Assembly: GCA_020635135.1 (NCBI GenBank)
Contig: JACKAJ010000015.1
Span: forward strand, 496,001 to 560,000
From: Halobacteriovoraceae bacterium
Lineage (GTDB): Bacteria; Bdellovibrionota; Bacteriovoracia; Bacteriovoracales; Bacteriovoracaceae
Length of the DNA stretch: 64,000 nt
Direction: 5' to 3'
Shown: one piece after another, positions 61,745-64,000 of the stretch
How the letters are laid out: each line of letters starts with the position of its first letter
Position numbering within the stretch: the first letter of the stretch is position 1
Position numbers and translations under genes: made by a program
The notes under the pieces: model-generated
The model's input: only the letters and a program-made list of their open reading frames with translations
Told to the model about the DNA's origin: nothing
Databases searched by the model: none

Positions 61745-62881
61745 TTATTTTTTTAATTCACTACTGGCGATTACAAGCCGCTGGACTTCTGAAGTCCCCT
61801 CATAAATTTCAGTGATTTTAGCGTCACGAAAATATCTTTCAACGGGATATTCTTTTGTATAGCCATTGCCACCACAAACTTGAATCGCTTTGGTTGTAAT
61901 CCACATCGCTGCTTCCGCCGCAAAAAGTTTTGCTTGAGCAGCTTGAAGAGAATAATTTTCACTTTTATTTTTTCTTATACTCGAATCGTAGATAAGTAGT
62001 TTCGAAGCTGCAATTTTCGTGCTCATATCTGCGAGCATAAATTGGACGGCCTGCAAATGGCTGATAGGTTTTCCAAACTGCACTCGCTCTTTAGAATAAT
62101 TCAGGGCATACTCAAATGCTCCTCGAGCAATACCAAGAGCCTGAGCTGCAATTCCAATTCTTCCGCCATCTAACGTGGCCATGGCCACACGGAAGCCTTT
62201 TTCATAGTCTCCCAGAAGATTTTCTTTGGGAACTTTCACTTTATCGAGTGCGATTTGAGCTGTTGAAGAACCTTTGATCCCCAACTTGTCTTCGAGCTTG
62301 AGAATACTCCAGCCTTCTGTTTTTGTTTCAACAATAAAAGCAGAGATTCCTTTGTAGTTATCAGTTTTTGACGTCTTCGCAAAAACGACGGCTATCTCAG
62401 CTTCCTTTCCGTTAGTTATAAAATTTTTCACACCACTAATTTCATAGTGATCGCCACAGTCTTCAGCAAATGTCGTTAGTGAACCGGCATCTGATCCTGC
62501 ATTCGGCTCACTCAAACAAAAACAACCAATTTTTCCTCCAGAGGCAAGATCAGGGAGAAATTTCTTTTTTTGTTCTTCTGTTCCAAAATTAAGAATCGGC
62601 CAGATACAAAGTGAATTGTGAGCAGAAACGAGAACACCTGTGGAAGCACAATTTCTCGATAACTCTTCGACGACTATTGAGTAATCGAGATAGTCCATCC
62701 CGGCCCCGCCGTATTGCTCAGGTACAAAAACACCCATAAAACCATTGGCATAGAGTTTATCAATAATAGCTTTAGGTATTAAAGAATTGAGATCTATTTC
62801 TTGCGCGAGAGGTGCAACTTCATTGTCAGAAAACTTGGCTGCCAAATCGCGAATCTCTTTATAGTTCTCATCAAGTAGCAT
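61745..62881 (-). CDS. Acyl-CoA dehydrogenase
   Basis: This FAD enzyme introduces a trans-2,3 double bond into acyl-CoA. The signatures are CFCLSEPNAGSDAGS, ISGVKNFITNG, ALGIARGAFEYA and the catalytic-Glu block ITEIYEGTSEVQRLVIA near the C-terminus. At 378 residues it is a standard short/medium-chain member, possibly butyryl-CoA dehydrogenase given the following hydroxybutyryl-CoA dehydrogenase. It is 15 bases downstream of that gene on the same strand. Confidence 0.93.
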   Translation of the reverse strand: MLLDENYKEIRDLAAKFSDNEVAPLAQEIDLNSLIPKAIIDKLYANGFMGVFVPEQYGGAGMDYLDYSIVVEELSRNCASTGVLVSAHNSLCIWPILNFGTEEQKKKFLPDLASGGKIGCFCLSEPNAGSDAGSLTTFAEDCGDHYEISGVKNFITNGKEAEIAVVFAKTSKTDNYKGISAFIVETKTEGWSILKLEDKLGIKGSSTAQIALDKVKVPKENLLGDYEKGFRVAMATLDGGRIGIAAQALGIARGAFEYALNYSKERVQFGKPISHLQAVQFMLADMSTKIAASKLLIYDSSIRKNKSENYSLQAAQAKLFAAEAAMWITTKAIQVCGGNGYTKEYPVERYFRDAKITEIYEGTSEVQRLVIASSELKK

Positions 62882-62896
62882 CTTAATAACTCTCCG

Positions 62897-63754
62897 TTAA
62901 TTTCTGTAGTCGTAAAACCCTTGGCCAGATTTCTTACCGAGTCGGCCAGCAGCCACATATTTCTTTAATAGCGGACAAGGTCTATATTTGCTATCTGAAA
63001 ATCCCTCAAAAAGAACTTCCATAATTGCAAGACAAGTATCGAGCCCAATAAAATCAGCAAGAGTCAAAGGGCCCATCGGTTGATTAGTACCAAGCTTCAT
63101 CGCTTGATCGATATCTTCGACACTCGCAACCCCTTCATAAAGAGCATAGACAGCTTCATTAATCATGGGCATCAGAATGCGGTTGACAGTAAATCCTGGG
63201 AAATCGTTAGCCTTCACAAAAACTTTTCCCATGGACACAGCAAGTCTCTCTGTGAGATCAAAAACTTCTTCGGCAGTTTCCAGGCCACGTATTCCTTCTA
63301 CTAGTTTCATCACGGGAACTGGGTTCATAAAATGCATCCCCACCACTCTATCTGCTCTGCTCGTAACAGCAGCAATTTCAGTGATAGAAATGGAAGATGT
63401 GTTGGTCGCAAGGATCGTCTCTGGAGGGCAAACCTGGTCTAGCTTTTTAAAAATATTCTCTTTTATAGACTTATTTTCAGTAGCCGCCTCAACCACGAAC
63501 TGGCTCTTAGCAAGCTCTTCAAAAGTAGTAGTGCCTAAAATTCTTCCAAAAACTTCTCCGGCCTGGTTCGCATCCCACTTCCCTTTTTCAACCCCACGAT
63601 CCAGCTGTTTTTTGATGAACGAAACCCCGGCATCGAGCGGCTTGGAATCAATATCATAGAGCGTCACTTGATAGCCTGAAGCAGCAGCAACCTGGGCAAT
63701 TCCACGCCCCATCTGGCCAGCTCCTATCACACCTAAGTTTTTTATGCTTTGCAC
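62897..63754 (-). CDS. 3-Hydroxybutyryl-CoA dehydrogenase
   Basis: From GTG 63754, with AGGGGA five bases upstream, the protein has 285 residues, the usual length. The NAD loop is LGVIGAGQMGRGIAQVAA, followed by ATNTSSISITEIA, GMHFMNPVPVMKLVE, the catalytic HFMNP His, and FPGFTVNRILMPMINEA. The frame extends to 63826 but the extra residues lack family similarity. It forms a probable operon with the acyl-CoA dehydrogenase. Together with thiolase it handles four-carbon acyl-CoA. Confidence 0.92.
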   Translation of the reverse strand: MQSIKNLGVIGAGQMGRGIAQVAAASGYQVTLYDIDSKPLDAGVSFIKKQLDRGVEKGKWDANQAGEVFGRILGTTTFEELAKSQFVVEAATENKSIKENIFKKLDQVCPPETILATNTSSISITEIAAVTSRADRVVGMHFMNPVPVMKLVEGIRGLETAEEVFDLTERLAVSMGKVFVKANDFPGFTVNRILMPMINEAVYALYEGVASVEDIDQAMKLGTNQPMGPLTLADFIGLDTCLAIMEVLFEGFSDSKYRPCPLLKKYVAAGRLGKKSGQGFYDYRN

Positions 63755-63898
63755 ATAGTCCCCTAATGATTCCTTATTACACAGTTTATTGCTTCCATGA
63801 AAATTTCTTGCCAGATTGCGCTTCATGGCGTAAGAATAACTGCTTAAAAAAGTAAAAACAGTATAAAAATATTATTGTTAAAAGGAAAGGAGATAATC

Positions 63899-64000
63899 TT
63901 GGCTAACCATAAATCGGCAATCAAAAGAGCTCGACAAAATAAGAACCGAAGAGCAAGAAATCGTTCAAGAAAATCAGAAGTGCGTACTGCGATTAAAAAA
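63899..64000 (+). CDS. rpsT: Ribosomal protein bS20, N-terminal part (3' end outside window)
   Basis: The frame starts at TTG with AAAGGAGA six bases upstream and reads MANHKSAIKRARQNKNRR, the characteristic bS20 N-terminus, continuing through SEVRTAIKK to the window end. TATAAA at 63862-63867 may be its -10 box. Confidence 0.93.
   Translation, partial: MANHKSAIKRARQNKNRRARNRSRKSEVRTAIKK

Noticed and set aside
61293..61805. Long plus-strand frame of Phe/Ser-rich sequence opposite the histone-like gene
   Set aside because: It is the complement of Lys-rich repeat codons; no ribosome site and no plausible protein.
1..64000. CRISPR arrays, tRNA or rRNA genes, prophage
   Set aside because: I found no regularly spaced repeats, cloverleaf-like sequence or phage genes by reading; a tRNAscan or CRISPR search was not possible here.

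Overview
The window is AT-rich, densely coded bacterial chromosome with Gram-negative traits: a Tol system (tolQ-tolR-tolA-tolB), FtsEX-EnvC, many Sec signal peptides and lipoproteins, and a cbb3-oxidase assembly protein at the left edge. These traits sit alongside several secreted proteases, a lysine-rich histone-H1-like protein, an acetoacetyl-CoA/acyl-CoA pathway and unusual start-codon use (many GTG and TTG starts with good Shine-Dalgarno sequences). Together they best fit the Bdellovibrionota, of the Bacteriovorax/Halobacteriovorax/Peredibacter type. That placement is inference from gene content; no search was run. I see no tRNA, rRNA, CRISPR array, transposase or phage gene.

Layout. 1-1048: end of ccoG and a metal/thiol-type membrane protein. 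1050-3925 (minus): a heme-motif protein, two tandem small Cys-containing secreted paralogs and a polyprenyl synthase. 4080-6496 (plus): a kexin-like lipoprotein protease without a propeptide, translationally coupled to a probable external chaperone. 6639-8531: a gingipain-like protease. 8615-14887 (minus): fumC-metG-acetoacetyl-CoA synthetase-small membrane protein-murG. 14936-16945: a UvrD/Rep helicase. 16952-17040: a large hairpin repeat. 17035-22502 (minus): two small proteins and a ribosomal/replication operon (fused bS6-bS18, DUF2232 membrane protein, rplI, dnaB, pabB). 22718-25903: three overlapping secreted proteins of unknown function. 25901-26602: two more copies of the hairpin repeat flanking a small secreted protein gene.

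26600-30060 (minus): nupC, a methyltransferase and RNase G. 30672-32821 (plus): pyrimidine- and purine-nucleoside phosphorylases, which with nupC form a nucleoside uptake and salvage unit. 32887-34203: a DnaQ-type exonuclease. 34194-41713 (minus): a tightly overlapping operon ftsE-ftsX-envC-ctpA-xseA-LytM lipoprotein-histidine kinase. 41793-45099: an HD hydrolase, a small basic protein and a degenerate NtrC-type regulator. 45246-48524: tolQRAB. 48679-52905: small envelope proteins, an alpha/beta hydrolase and a GYF/PilZ protein. 53227-58492: a cyclic-nucleotide-binding protein, a Clp-like double AAA+ ATPase carrying a Sec signal, and a vWA lipoprotein. 58541-63754: thiolase, acyl-CoA dehydrogenase and 3-hydroxybutyryl-CoA dehydrogenase, with the histone-like protein among them. 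The window ends in the start of rpsT.

Most worth a second look: (i) the exported Clp-like AAA+/vWA lipoprotein/CNB unit; (ii) the protease plus in-trans chaperone pair; (iii) the bS6-bS18 fusion; (iv) a family of hairpin repeats that supply the stop codons of neighbouring genes; (v) an NtrC-family regulator that has lost its GAFTGA loop and several ATPase residues.
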